Assembly (NCBI GenBank): GCA_024640255.1
Contig: JAHEFI010000004.1
Span: 1-60,308, forward strand
Origin: Bacteroidota bacterium
GTDB taxonomy: Bacteria; Bacteroidota; Bacteroidia; Chitinophagales; Chitinophagaceae
DNA length: 60,308 nucleotides
Reading direction: 5' to 3'
Position 1 is the first letter of the stretch. Every line of letters begins with the position of its first letter. Positions 8,695-16,806 of this stretch are shown piece after piece. A program made the translations under genes and the position numbers. The notes beneath the pieces were generated by a model. It saw only the letters and a program-made list of their open reading frames with translations. It was not told where the DNA came from and made no database searches.

Positions 8695-9425
8695 AGATTA
8701 TCCTTCCATTGAGACAAGATAATTCCAGTAGCTACTGCAGCATTTAATGATTCAGCTTCTCCAAATTTCGGAATAGAAATTGCCTGATTAATACAAGGCA
8801 ACAATTCTTCTCGAATGCCTTTCGATTCATTACCTATAATTAAAAAACCTTCCTTTTTAAATTCAGTACTATAAATTGAATGGCCTTCTAACAAGGCGCC
8901 ATACACTGGTGAACTTTGTTTTGCTAATAAACCAGGTATATCTTGAACCTCTTCTACTCTTACTCTCAAAAAACTGCCCATCGTACTTTGAATAACTTTT
9001 GGATTATACAATCCTGCTGTATCTTCTGTAACAATGATCTGCTTACCTCCAAACCAATCAAAAGTTCTAATGATAGTTCCTAAATTACCTGGGTCTTGAA
9101 TACCATCTAAAATAAGCGTTAATTGAGAGGAGAAACTCAAAGGCTGTTCATATTGCTTTTTCTTTGCAACAGCAATTACTTGATTAGCTTGCTGTAACAA
9201 ACTCATTCTTTCTAATTCTTCTTCAGAAACAATATTTAAGTTGGGGATAGGTTTATTCCATGAACCTACCCATGATTCAATACCATATACCGAGTCTAGT
9301 TCCCAATCAGAGGCTAATAGTTCTCCTACTAATTTTGGACCTTCTACAATAAATACAGATTCTTGGGCCCAATGTTTTTTATGGGCAAAAGATTGAATAT
9401 ATTTGAGCTCATTCTTACTGATCAT
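8691..9425 (-). CDS. SPOUT (TrmH/SpoU) family RNA 2'-O-methyltransferase
   Basis: A 244-residue protein with a short RNA-binding N-terminal domain (about 1-90) and a SPOUT domain carrying three expected motifs: DGIQDPGNLGTIIRT, GNESKGIREE and SLNAAVATGI, which build the knotted SAM pocket. Members methylate ribose 2'-OH in tRNA or 23S rRNA; the exact target cannot be assigned. The ATG at 9425 is chosen because translation can begin there (MISKNELKYIQS) and the longer frame opens only with a TTG inside the divergent gene's leader. Only four bases separate this ATG from the tamL ATG. Confidence 0.85.
   Translation of the reverse strand: MISKNELKYIQSFAHKKHWAQESVFIVEGPKLVGELLASDWELDSVYGIESWVGSWNKPIPNLNIVSEEELERMSLLQQANQVIAVAKKKQYEQPLSFSSQLTLILDGIQDPGNLGTIIRTFDWFGGKQIIVTEDTAGLYNPKVIQSTMGSFLRVRVEEVQDIPGLLAKQSSPVYGALLEGHSIYSTEFKKEGFLIIGNESKGIREELLPCINQAISIPKFGEAESLNAAVATGIILSQWKDNL
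9398..9405 (+). promoter_or_regulatory. -7 promoter element of tamL, inside the methyltransferase gene
   Basis: TATATTTG matches TAnnTTTG and lies 24 bases before the tamL ATG at 9430. It is within the first codons of the divergent methyltransferase gene. A start at the TTG inside this box is unlikely. Confidence 0.5.
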
Positions 9426-9429
9426 CTTT

Positions 9430-11811
9430 ATGTCATTACTGAACAATAAAAATATTAGTTTCTACTCAAGATTCTGCCTACTAGGCCTTTTATTTTTATT
9501 GAATGGCTGTTCTGATCTAAAAAAAGCGATTATCCACGATTATCCTAAAGAAACTGCTTTTGTTTACAAGAATGAAATTGTGGTGACCGGACTGCAACCT
9601 AAGCAATTTAAAAAAGAAATGGAGTTGTCATTGGATCAATATTGGGATGACAGCTTAAAAGCAAAATATATCAGACAATTTGGTTTATTCAAAACATTGG
9701 TTCAACCCATACAATTCCAACCAGAGAGAATTCCGAGAGCCATTAATTATATGCAATCTTATTTGGCCTCTGAAGGATATAACCACGCTATTCTTACCCC
9801 GAGCTTCTCCATAGATACTATTAAGAATGAATACAGAACTACTATCAGCATGAAAGTAGATTTACAATTGAAAACAATCATTGATTCTGTTTATTTTAAT
9901 TTATCTGAACCTGCTTTACAAAAATTAGCAATAGACAATGCTAGTAAATCTTATTTACAAAAAGGAACAGCCTATTCTAATCAATTAATCAATAATGAGC
10001 TGGATAGATTGGTTGAACTTTTTCGAAATAATGGTTTTTACAATTTCACTAAAGAAAAAATATTTGTAGAAGTAGATACCTTAGACGCTTCTTTAATGGA
10101 AGTAAATTTAGATCCATTGCAACAAATGGATCAAGTCATTTCTGCCAATCAAACTAATCAGGCGAATCCCAAATGGAAAGTGAGTATTCAATTAAGAAAT
10201 GCTGCTGCTAATGCTACTAAGATTTACCCAATTGGTAAACAACTATTCTATAGTGACCTAAGTATCAATGATAACCCAGATTCGGTAATTACACAAGCTA
10301 TGCCCAATGAGGATAATTACAAATCAGTGGTACACTTATATAAGAAACCTCTTTTTAAAACAAGCATTTTTGAAGAGCAATCTTTTATAAAAGTGGGAGA
10401 GCCTTATAATGAATCTAAATATTTCCAAACACTTAATAATTTTAGCAGCTTGGGAGCTTGGCAACAAATTGATGCCAGAACTACATTAAAAAATGATAGC
10501 GTTTACTTGCATTATTTATTGGTGCCAAGTTTAAGAAGAAGTATAAGCACTGATATTGAAGGCAGTAAAAACTCCGCGCAATTAGGCGGAGGTAACTTAT
10601 TGGGACTAGCAACCAGTTTAACATACAGAGATAAGAATGTTGCCAGAAAATCAATCCCAAGTATTACCAGCTTTAGAACAGGCGTGGAATTGAATTTAAA
10701 TAATAGCAAAGACCAATTAGCACAAACCTTATTATGGAATGTGGGACATACTTATAGTTTTCCGAATATCATCATTCCATTTATGGAACATCGCCATGCT
10801 AAAAATTATGCCACCAGAACTAATTTTATATTAAATGGTTCTAGTATCAATAGACTAGATTATTATAGGTTAAAATCTTTCACTACAAGCTGGGGTTACG
10901 AGTGGAAAAGTACTACGAATAGTGCTGAGAAAACATTTATATATAAGCCACTCAATATTGAAATGTATCAGTTAAATAAGTTTTCCAAATTGGATAATTT
11001 ATTAAAGCTAAATCCTTTCCTAAGATCTTCTTTCAATGACGGAAATGTAATGAGTCAAACATTCACTTTCATTCACGCTACTCCTTCAAAAAAATTCACT
11101 AATCAGCATAATTTCATCAAACTTGGTATTGAAGAAGCAGGGGCTATTACCAATATTATCCCCTCTTTGAATAATAATATTTATACCTATATCAAAGCGG
11201 AATTAGAACTTCGCAAATCTATCAAGCTAGACTACTCTGAATGGGCTTTCAGATTCATGGGTGGATGGGGAAATAATTATAGTAAAGACAAAAGACTGGG
11301 TGGTGCTCTTCCTTTCTTCAAACAATTTACAGCTGGTGGACCTTATAGCATGCGTGCATGGGGGCTTAGACAATTGGGTTTAGGTAGTTCTAACTTTTAT
11401 GACACTAGCAGTACTAGCAAAAATTTTGATCGTTTTGGCGACATTCAATTAGAAGCCAATATTGAATATAGATTTAATTTATTTCAATGGGGGTCTTATA
11501 AATTAGGCTCTGCTCTTTTTGCAGATATGGGTAATATTTGGAATGCCAGAGATACGGATGCTGACCCTAAAGCAGGTTTTAAATTAAATAGATTGTATGA
11601 GGATCTTGCGATAGGCGTAGGTACTGGATTGAGATTTGACTTTAACTATTTTATTGTCAGAATTGATTATGCATTAAAAATGAAAGATCCTACAAGGGCT
11701 ACAAACAATGGATGGCTAGACCTTCATAAAATGCAGTGGACCGAAGTAAAGCCCAATTCAATGAGGGTTAATAATTACGCTTGGCAATTTGGTATTGGAT
11801 TACCTTTCTAA
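9430..11811 (+). CDS. tamL: TamL-type BamA-family lipoprotein, outer-membrane assembly
   Basis: A 793-residue outer-membrane protein of the Omp85/D15 family. It starts with a lipoprotein signal peptide whose lipobox LLNGC places the lipidated Cys at residue 27; this distinguishes Bacteroidota TamL from TamA or BamA. POTRA-like repeats occupy about 100-320 (for example NELDRLVELFRNNGFYNF, a typical POTRA helix-strand), and a 16-strand barrel follows from about 370 to the terminal Phe793. The QFTAGGPYSMRAWGLRQLG block is the conserved barrel motif equivalent to BamA VRGF. TamL acts with TamB, which is not in this window. The ATG at 9430 is chosen because it gives a proper signal peptide. Confidence 0.85.
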   Translation: MSLLNNKNISFYSRFCLLGLLFLLNGCSDLKKAIIHDYPKETAFVYKNEIVVTGLQPKQFKKEMELSLDQYWDDSLKAKYIRQFGLFKTLVQPIQFQPERIPRAINYMQSYLASEGYNHAILTPSFSIDTIKNEYRTTISMKVDLQLKTIIDSVYFNLSEPALQKLAIDNASKSYLQKGTAYSNQLINNELDRLVELFRNNGFYNFTKEKIFVEVDTLDASLMEVNLDPLQQMDQVISANQTNQANPKWKVSIQLRNAAANATKIYPIGKQLFYSDLSINDNPDSVITQAMPNEDNYKSVVHLYKKPLFKTSIFEEQSFIKVGEPYNESKYFQTLNNFSSLGAWQQIDARTTLKNDSVYLHYLLVPSLRRSISTDIEGSKNSAQLGGGNLLGLATSLTYRDKNVARKSIPSITSFRTGVELNLNNSKDQLAQTLLWNVGHTYSFPNIIIPFMEHRHAKNYATRTNFILNGSSINRLDYYRLKSFTTSWGYEWKSTTNSAEKTFIYKPLNIEMYQLNKFSKLDNLLKLNPFLRSSFNDGNVMSQTFTFIHATPSKKFTNQHNFIKLGIEEAGAITNIIPSLNNNIYTYIKAELELRKSIKLDYSEWAFRFMGGWGNNYSKDKRLGGALPFFKQFTAGGPYSMRAWGLRQLGLGSSNFYDTSSTSKNFDRFGDIQLEANIEYRFNLFQWGSYKLGSALFADMGNIWNARDTDADPKAGFKLNRLYEDLAIGVGTGLRFDFNYFIVRIDYALKMKDPTRATNNGWLDLHKMQWTEVKPNSMRVNNYAWQFGIGLPF

Positions 11812-11813
11812 AT

Positions 11814-12524
11814 TTATTCTGCTAATAATTTGTCAATCTCTGATGCCAATGTTTCCCATTGCAATGCATCTTCTACTTGAAAATGTCCAATCTTTGTTCT
11901 TCTAAGTGCACTCATATAAGCGCCAACCCCTAAAGCATCTCCAAAATCTTTTACCAGGCTTCTAATATAAGTTCCAGTAGAACACACTACTTTAAAATCG
12001 ATATTCGGTAAATCTATTTTAGTAATTTCAAAACTTTGGATAGTAATGGGTCTTGGATCTATTTTTACTTCTATCCCCTGTCTTGCCGATTCATATAATC
12101 TTTTACCATCTTTTTTAATCGCAGAATGTTGAGGTGGCATTTGCAAAATATCTCCAACAAATTGTTTTGTTGCAGCTTTTATTTGTTCCTCAGTGATATG
12201 ATCAATACGCTGGAAATTTTCTGGCTCAGATTCTAAATCATAAGTGGGTGTAGTGGCACCAATCACCAAAGTTCCTGTGTACTCTTTGGTCATACCCATA
12301 TAGGTATTAATTTGCTTGGTGAATTTTCCTGTACAAATAATTAATAAGCCTGTTGCTAATGGATCTAGTGTTCCTGCATGACCCACTTTGGTCACTTTGG
12401 TTAAATGACGCACTTTCTGCACCATGTTAAAAGATGTCCAACCAATGGGCTTGTCTAATAATAATACTTTACCTTCTAAATAAGGAGTTAAAGCTGCAGG
12501 TATTGGTTTTTGTTTTAGGCCCAT
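11814..12524 (-). CDS. truB: tRNA pseudouridine(55) synthase
   Basis: TruB makes pseudouridine 55 in the T-loop of tRNAs. The 236-residue protein has the catalytic motif GHAGTLDPLATG with Asp54, the KPIGWTSF block (25-32), and GTYIRSL near 185-191. It stops short of the C-terminal PUA domain found in E. coli TruB (314 residues), which is usual for Bacteroidota. It follows proS on the same strand with a 12-base gap, so the two are probably one transcript. Its stop lies two bases from the tamL stop. Confidence 0.93.
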   Translation of the reverse strand: MGLKQKPIPAALTPYLEGKVLLLDKPIGWTSFNMVQKVRHLTKVTKVGHAGTLDPLATGLLIICTGKFTKQINTYMGMTKEYTGTLVIGATTPTYDLESEPENFQRIDHITEEQIKAATKQFVGDILQMPPQHSAIKKDGKRLYESARQGIEVKIDPRPITIQSFEITKIDLPNIDFKVVCSTGTYIRSLVKDFGDALGVGAYMSALRRTKIGHFQVEDALQWETLASEIDKLLAE

Positions 12525-12536
12525 TGTGGGAAAACA

Positions 12537-14015
12537 TTAATAGGCTCTTGCAAACAATACTCTTTGGGTAGAAGGATTGCCTGTTAAAATACATTTACCA
12601 GCTTCTTGTGTATTATTCAATGGAATACAGCGAATGGTAGCTTTGGTCAATTCCTTGATTTTTTCTTCAGTCTCAGGACTGCCATCCCAATGTGCAGACA
12701 CAAATCCTGCTTTAGTATCCAAGATTTGTATAAACTCATCCCAAGTATCTACTTTAGTAATATGTTCATCACGGTATTGCTTAGCTCTTTCAAATAAATT
12801 AGTTTGTATCTCTTCCAATAATGTTGAAACTGTATTGGTTAAGCCATCCATTGAAACAGATGATTTTTCTTTGGTATCTCTTCTAGCTATTTCAACTTGA
12901 TTGTTCTCTAAATCTCTAGCACCAATAGCAATTCTCACTGGCACACCTTTTAATTCATACTCAGCAAATTTCCATCCTGGTCTTTGATTATCTGAATCAT
13001 CATACTTCACTCTAATGCCAGCAGCTTTAAAAGATTGAATAAATTCTTTCACTTTAACATCAATCAAAGCTTTTTGATCTTCCCCTTTATAAATGGGAAC
13101 AATCACTACTTGTAAAGGAGCAATTTTTGGAGGCAAGATTAATCCTTGGTCGTCACTATGTGTCATCACTAATCCACCAATTAATCTTGTACTTACACCC
13201 CAACTAGTCGCCCACACATAATCCAATTGATTACTCTTATCACTAAACTTTACATCAAAAGCTTTCGCAAAATTTTGTCCTAAGAAATGAGAAGTACCCG
13301 CTTGTAACGCTTTACCATCCTGCATTAAAGCTTCAATACAGTAAGTATCTTCCGCACCCGCAAATCTTTCGTTAGGCGTTTTAACGCCTTTGATTACTGG
13401 CATCGCCATCCAATTTTCAGCGAAGTCTGCATATAAATCTAAAATCATTTCTGTCTCTGCAATGGCTTCTTCTTTAGAAGCATGTGCGGTATGACCTTCC
13501 TGCCATAAAAATTCTGCAGTTCTTAAAAACAATCTTGTTCTCATCTCCCATCTTACCACGTTCGCCCATTGATTTACTAAAATTGGTAAATCTCTATAAG
13601 ATTGAATCCATGTTTTATAAGTATTCCAAATAATCGCTTCACTAGTTGGACGAACAATTAATTCTTCCTCTAATTTAGCTTCAGGGTCTACCATTAATTT
13701 TCCTTTGTTATTAGGATCTGTTTTTAAACGGTAATGCGTAACAATAGCACACTCTTTTGCAAAACCTTCAGCATTCTTCTCTTCTGCTTCAAATAAAGAC
13801 TTAGGAACAAACAATGGGAAATAGGCATTTTGATGCCCTGTATCCTTAAACATTTTGTCTAAGTTTTGTTGCATATTTTCCCATAATGCATAACCATATG
13901 GTTTAATTACCATACAACCTCTAACTGCGCTATAATCTGCCAAATCCCCTTTTAAAATAAGGTCATTGTACCATTGAGAATAGTCTTCTGCTCTTGTCAT
14001 TAATTCCTTTGCCAT
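12537..14015 (-). CDS. proS: prolyl-tRNA synthetase, archaeal/eukaryal type
   Basis: ProS charges tRNA-Pro. At 492 residues it is the short form without the editing insertion of the E. coli enzyme (about 570). Class II motifs are visible: [10 protein letters not shown], then the motif 2 region [26 protein letters not shown] (arginine and ERT/RTAEF pair), and the motif 3 [23 protein letters not shown] block. The C-terminal zinc-binding-like domain ends with an aromatic Tyr (FARAY), as in archaeal ProRS. It is the first gene of the proS-truB pair. Confidence 0.93.
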   Translation of the reverse strand: MAKELMTRAEDYSQWYNDLILKGDLADYSAVRGCMVIKPYGYALWENMQQNLDKMFKDTGHQNAYFPLFVPKSLFEAEEKNAEGFAKECAIVTHYRLKTDPNNKGKLMVDPEAKLEEELIVRPTSEAIIWNTYKTWIQSYRDLPILVNQWANVVRWEMRTRLFLRTAEFLWQEGHTAHASKEEAIAETEMILDLYADFAENWMAMPVIKGVKTPNERFAGAEDTYCIEALMQDGKALQAGTSHFLGQNFAKAFDVKFSDKSNQLDYVWATSWGVSTRLIGGLVMTHSDDQGLILPPKIAPLQVVIVPIYKGEDQKALIDVKVKEFIQSFKAAGIRVKYDDSDNQRPGWKFAEYELKGVPVRIAIGARDLENNQVEIARRDTKEKSSVSMDGLTNTVSTLLEEIQTNLFERAKQYRDEHITKVDTWDEFIQILDTKAGFVSAHWDGSPETEEKIKELTKATIRCIPLNNTQEAGKCILTGNPSTQRVLFARAY

Positions 14016-14087
14016 AATTGATAAAATATTAACATTTTAGGTAGTAACAATTCATCTACGAAAAACGCTCTATATATTAAACTTTTG

Positions 14088-14095
14088 TACCTTTA
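14088..14095 (+). promoter_or_regulatory. possible -7 element of the repeat lipoprotein gene
   Basis: TACCTTTA differs from TAnnTTTG only in the last base and is 54 bases before the ATG at 14150, in the 134-base gap between the divergent proS and lipoprotein genes. Confidence 0.3.
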
Positions 14096-14149
14096 GGTTG
14101 TCAAAAGTATGCTAAATCAGGGGCATATTAAAACCAAAAATATTGTAAT

Positions 14150-15193
14150 ATGAAAAATCTAAAAACTAACATCCATTTTGGCATCTTAGGCTTCGGCTTA
14201 TTGGCGTTTAGTTTATTGCAAACCAGCTGTACTAGTTTACAACAATCTACATCGGCCATTGCAAAAGATGATCTATACGATACACCTACAAAAGAGGTTT
14301 CTAGAGAAGTGGCAGTAAACGCTGATGAAGCGCAAGAAGAGAATTACCAAGAATATCAAAACTACCAAGACGATAGATTCTTAAGATTAAAAGTGGCTAA
14401 TAGAAATAGATGGTCCATGATTGATGATTTTGGCTATTGGAATAACCCAAGTTATAGAATGAGTTTTGCAATGGGTTACGGTATGGGATATGGTTTTGGT
14501 GGACTTGGATATGGTTTAGGATGGGGATGGGATCCATGGTATAGTGGCATGTATGGCTCCTCTTGGTACTATCCATTTGGTTATGGAGGTTTTGGATATG
14601 CTGGATTAGGATATGGTATGGGATTTGGTTATGGATGGGATCCTTTTTATAGTGGGTTTGGTTTTGGAGGATTTGGCTATGGCATGGGCTTCGGATATGG
14701 ATGGAATCCTTACTATGCTGGTTATTGGAATCCTTATAGACCTATTTTTTACGGAGGTGGTTATTATGGCGGAATTGGATTTCCTAATAATGGAATGCGT
14801 TTAAGAGAGCGTATCCCAATGCAACCAAGTAGAACCAATCTTGCTGGCTACAACAACAACAGAAGTTTTAATGGCAATGGCTTCAGACCTAATGCAAGTA
14901 TGAATAATGGTGGAAGCAGAAACATTAATAGTGCCAATGTGAACAGCAATAGCTATAGCAATTTGGTAAGAAGAGCTGTGAGTAGCAATGCTGCTTATAA
15001 CGGAAACAATAATTCAAATAATTTAGAAAGACCTTCTCGTTTCTCTAACAATAATAATTTTAATTCAGCACCTGTAAGAAGCAGTAGTAGCCCAAGTTTT
15101 AATGGCGGTGGCGGATCTGTTGGAGGAAGCAGTGGTGGTGGCGGTGGAAACTTTGTTGGTGGTGGAAGAAGAGGTGGCGGCGGTCGTCACTAG
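14150..15193 (+). CDS. Gly/Tyr-rich repeat lipoprotein, function unknown
   Basis: A 347-residue predicted lipoprotein: signal peptide with lipobox LQTSC puts the lipidated Cys at residue 27. A charged segment (about 40-85, EEVSREVAVN-like acidic then DDRFLRLKVANRNRW) is followed by a Gly/Tyr/Trp/Phe-rich region (about 105-215) built of imperfect repeats around GYGMGFGYGWDPFYSG. An Asn/Ser-rich stretch (about 225-310) and a Gly-rich, Arg-ending tail (GGGRRGGGGRH) complete it. It is not a recognised enzyme. Low-complexity Gly/aromatic proteins of this kind are found at Bacteroidota cell surfaces; an adhesive or structural role is only a guess. It is followed after 34 bases by the FadL-like gene. 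Confidence 0.7.
   Translation: MKNLKTNIHFGILGFGLLAFSLLQTSCTSLQQSTSAIAKDDLYDTPTKEVSREVAVNADEAQEENYQEYQNYQDDRFLRLKVANRNRWSMIDDFGYWNNPSYRMSFAMGYGMGYGFGGLGYGLGWGWDPWYSGMYGSSWYYPFGYGGFGYAGLGYGMGFGYGWDPFYSGFGFGGFGYGMGFGYGWNPYYAGYWNPYRPIFYGGGYYGGIGFPNNGMRLRERIPMQPSRTNLAGYNNNRSFNGNGFRPNASMNNGGSRNINSANVNSNSYSNLVRRAVSSNAAYNGNNNSNNLERPSRFSNNNNFNSAPVRSSSSPSFNGGGGSVGGSSGGGGGNFVGGGRRGGGGRH
14470..14735 (+). repeat. tandem imperfect repeats encoding GYGMGFGYGWDPFYSG units
   Basis: Within the lipoprotein gene, a GGWGWDP/GYGWDP/GYGWNP core recurs three times: near 14520-14545, 14625-14650 and 14690-14715. Between them run glycine-rich links such as GGFGY. The DNA repeats are imperfect, so the array is probably old rather than a recent slippage tract. 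Confidence 0.6.
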
Positions 15194-15227
15194 TCATTAC
15201 AATTACTAATTGTTTAAACATTTATAT

Positions 15228-16739
15228 ATGAAGAAATTATTTTTCTTACTCTTAATGGGCGCTGCTTTTCAAGCAAATGCTCAAACTCCAGAAGACGCAA
15301 TAAGATTATCTTGGTTTGCTCCAAATGGAACACCAAGAAGCAATGCATTAGGGGGTGCAATGGGTTCTTTAGGAGGAGATTTATCTGCTACAAGTATTAA
15401 CCCTGCTGGATTAGGATTTTATAAATCAAACGAATTTTATATTTCACCAAACTATATTTCAAACAGTAATCAATTCAATTATTTTGGTAATAAATCAAGT
15501 ATTGATAATAGTAAGATGAATTTAGGAAGTGTTGGTTTGGTTTTTGCCGATGAAAATAAAAGAAGCAAATACAAGAACAGTAACTTCGCTATGAGTTTTA
15601 CAAAGATTGCAGATTATAATAACAGTGTTAGTTTTAGAGGTCAAAATAATTATAGCAGTTATTTAGAAAAATATGCAGACCAATTATATTATGATGGGGC
15701 AAGTTTAACACAGGCTCAGCAAAATTATATTTATGGAAGTTCTTTAGCCTATTGGTCTAAATTAGTCACTCCTGTATTAAATGCTAACAAAGATGTAACA
15801 GACTACCAAGCTATTGCCAAAGGAAATGTGAATCAGTTTTATGATGCTACTACAACTGGTAGTTATAACGAAATGAGTTTCACCTGGGCGAGTAATGTGG
15901 AAGATAAATTATACCTTGGTGGTGCGATTGTAATGCCAATGATTAATTATTCAAAATCATTGAACTACACTGAATCTTATTCTACTAATAACCAAGGTCT
16001 ATTTGATTTCTATGAGAACTATAGTTCAAAGGGATTTGGTATTGGCGCTAAATTAGGCTTAATCTATAAGCCAGAAGCTTTCTTTAGAATGGGCTTAACA
16101 GTTCACACTCCACAATTAATCAGCTTTAGTGATGCTGTTAGTGCCTCTATGTTTAGTAATGAATTTCCTGGTGGAATAAGTTCAGGTGATTTAAAAAATC
16201 AATACCCAAATAATTTTTATCCAAAATATAGCAACTATACCGTTAGCACTCCTACCAAAGCTATCTTGAGTGGTAGTTATTTCTTTGCAAGCCCTAGTAA
16301 GCCAACACAACCATTAGGCTTTATTAGTGCAGATTTGGAATTTGTAAACTATGCTGGCACTAAATACTATACTTTAGATAATGATCAATCAGTTGTAAAT
16401 TACTATCAAGATTTAAATACAACTATTAAGAATAATTATAAAAACGCTATCAACTTTAAAATTGGTTCAGAAATTAAATTAACCAATGCTTGGTTGGCAA
16501 GAGCAGGTGCTGCATACTATGGTTCTCCTTATAAAGACAATGGCATTAGCGCTTCTCATATGAGTATTAGCGGTGGATTGGGTTATAGAATGGGTAACCA
16601 ATTTATAGATTTTACCGTTGTTAATATTGCTTCCAAAGATGCTATATTCCCTTACAGATTAATAGATAAAGACAATTATTACGCTGAACAAAAAAGTAAT
16701 AAATTGATCTTAAGTATTGGGTACGGAATTAAATTCTAA
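15228..16739 (+). CDS. OmpP1/FadL-like outer-membrane transporter
   Basis: A 503-residue outer-membrane barrel with a clear signal peptide (MKKLFFLLLMGAAFQANAQ). The segment NALGGAMGSLGGDLSATSINPAGLGFY (about 35-62) is the conserved FadL-family N-terminal plug signature. The rest is an alternating-strand barrel with a C-terminal Phe (GYGIKF). FadL proteins take up hydrophobic compounds such as long-chain fatty acids; the substrate here is unknown. The ATG at 15228 gives the signal peptide; an in-frame upstream TTG at 15210 does not. Confidence 0.85.
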   Translation: MKKLFFLLLMGAAFQANAQTPEDAIRLSWFAPNGTPRSNALGGAMGSLGGDLSATSINPAGLGFYKSNEFYISPNYISNSNQFNYFGNKSSIDNSKMNLGSVGLVFADENKRSKYKNSNFAMSFTKIADYNNSVSFRGQNNYSSYLEKYADQLYYDGASLTQAQQNYIYGSSLAYWSKLVTPVLNANKDVTDYQAIAKGNVNQFYDATTTGSYNEMSFTWASNVEDKLYLGGAIVMPMINYSKSLNYTESYSTNNQGLFDFYENYSSKGFGIGAKLGLIYKPEAFFRMGLTVHTPQLISFSDAVSASMFSNEFPGGISSGDLKNQYPNNFYPKYSNYTVSTPTKAILSGSYFFASPSKPTQPLGFISADLEFVNYAGTKYYTLDNDQSVVNYYQDLNTTIKNNYKNAINFKIGSEIKLTNAWLARAGAAYYGSPYKDNGISASHMSISGGLGYRMGNQFIDFTVVNIASKDAIFPYRLIDKDNYYAEQKSNKLILSIGYGIKF

Positions 16740-16756
16740 TCAACCTTACTTTACAT

Positions 16757-16790
16757 AAAAAAACGCTCCAAGTATTTGGAGCGTTTTTTT
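16757..16790. terminator. bidirectional intrinsic terminator
   Basis: Stem CGCTCCAA (16764-16771) pairs with TTGGAGCG (16776-16783) around GTAT, with A6 before and T7 after. It can end both the FadL-like gene and the convergent M16 gene. Confidence 0.85.
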
Positions 16791-16806
16791 ATTGTTTAGA
16801 GGTTCA

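Noticed and set aside
9403..9429. TTG start upstream of the tamL ATG
   Set aside because: It is part of the -7 element TATATTTG; starting at the ATG gives a proper lipoprotein signal. The same logic rejects TTG starts at 29331, 23292, 44734 and 54726, which belong to or precede promoter elements.
12577..12900. Open frame of 107 codons on the plus strand
   Set aside because: It is antisense to proS, has no promoter or family similarity, and the proS reading is unambiguous.
14470..14735. Gly-rich repeats as a CRISPR array or satellite
   Set aside because: The repeats are imperfect, in frame and code for protein, without spacers.
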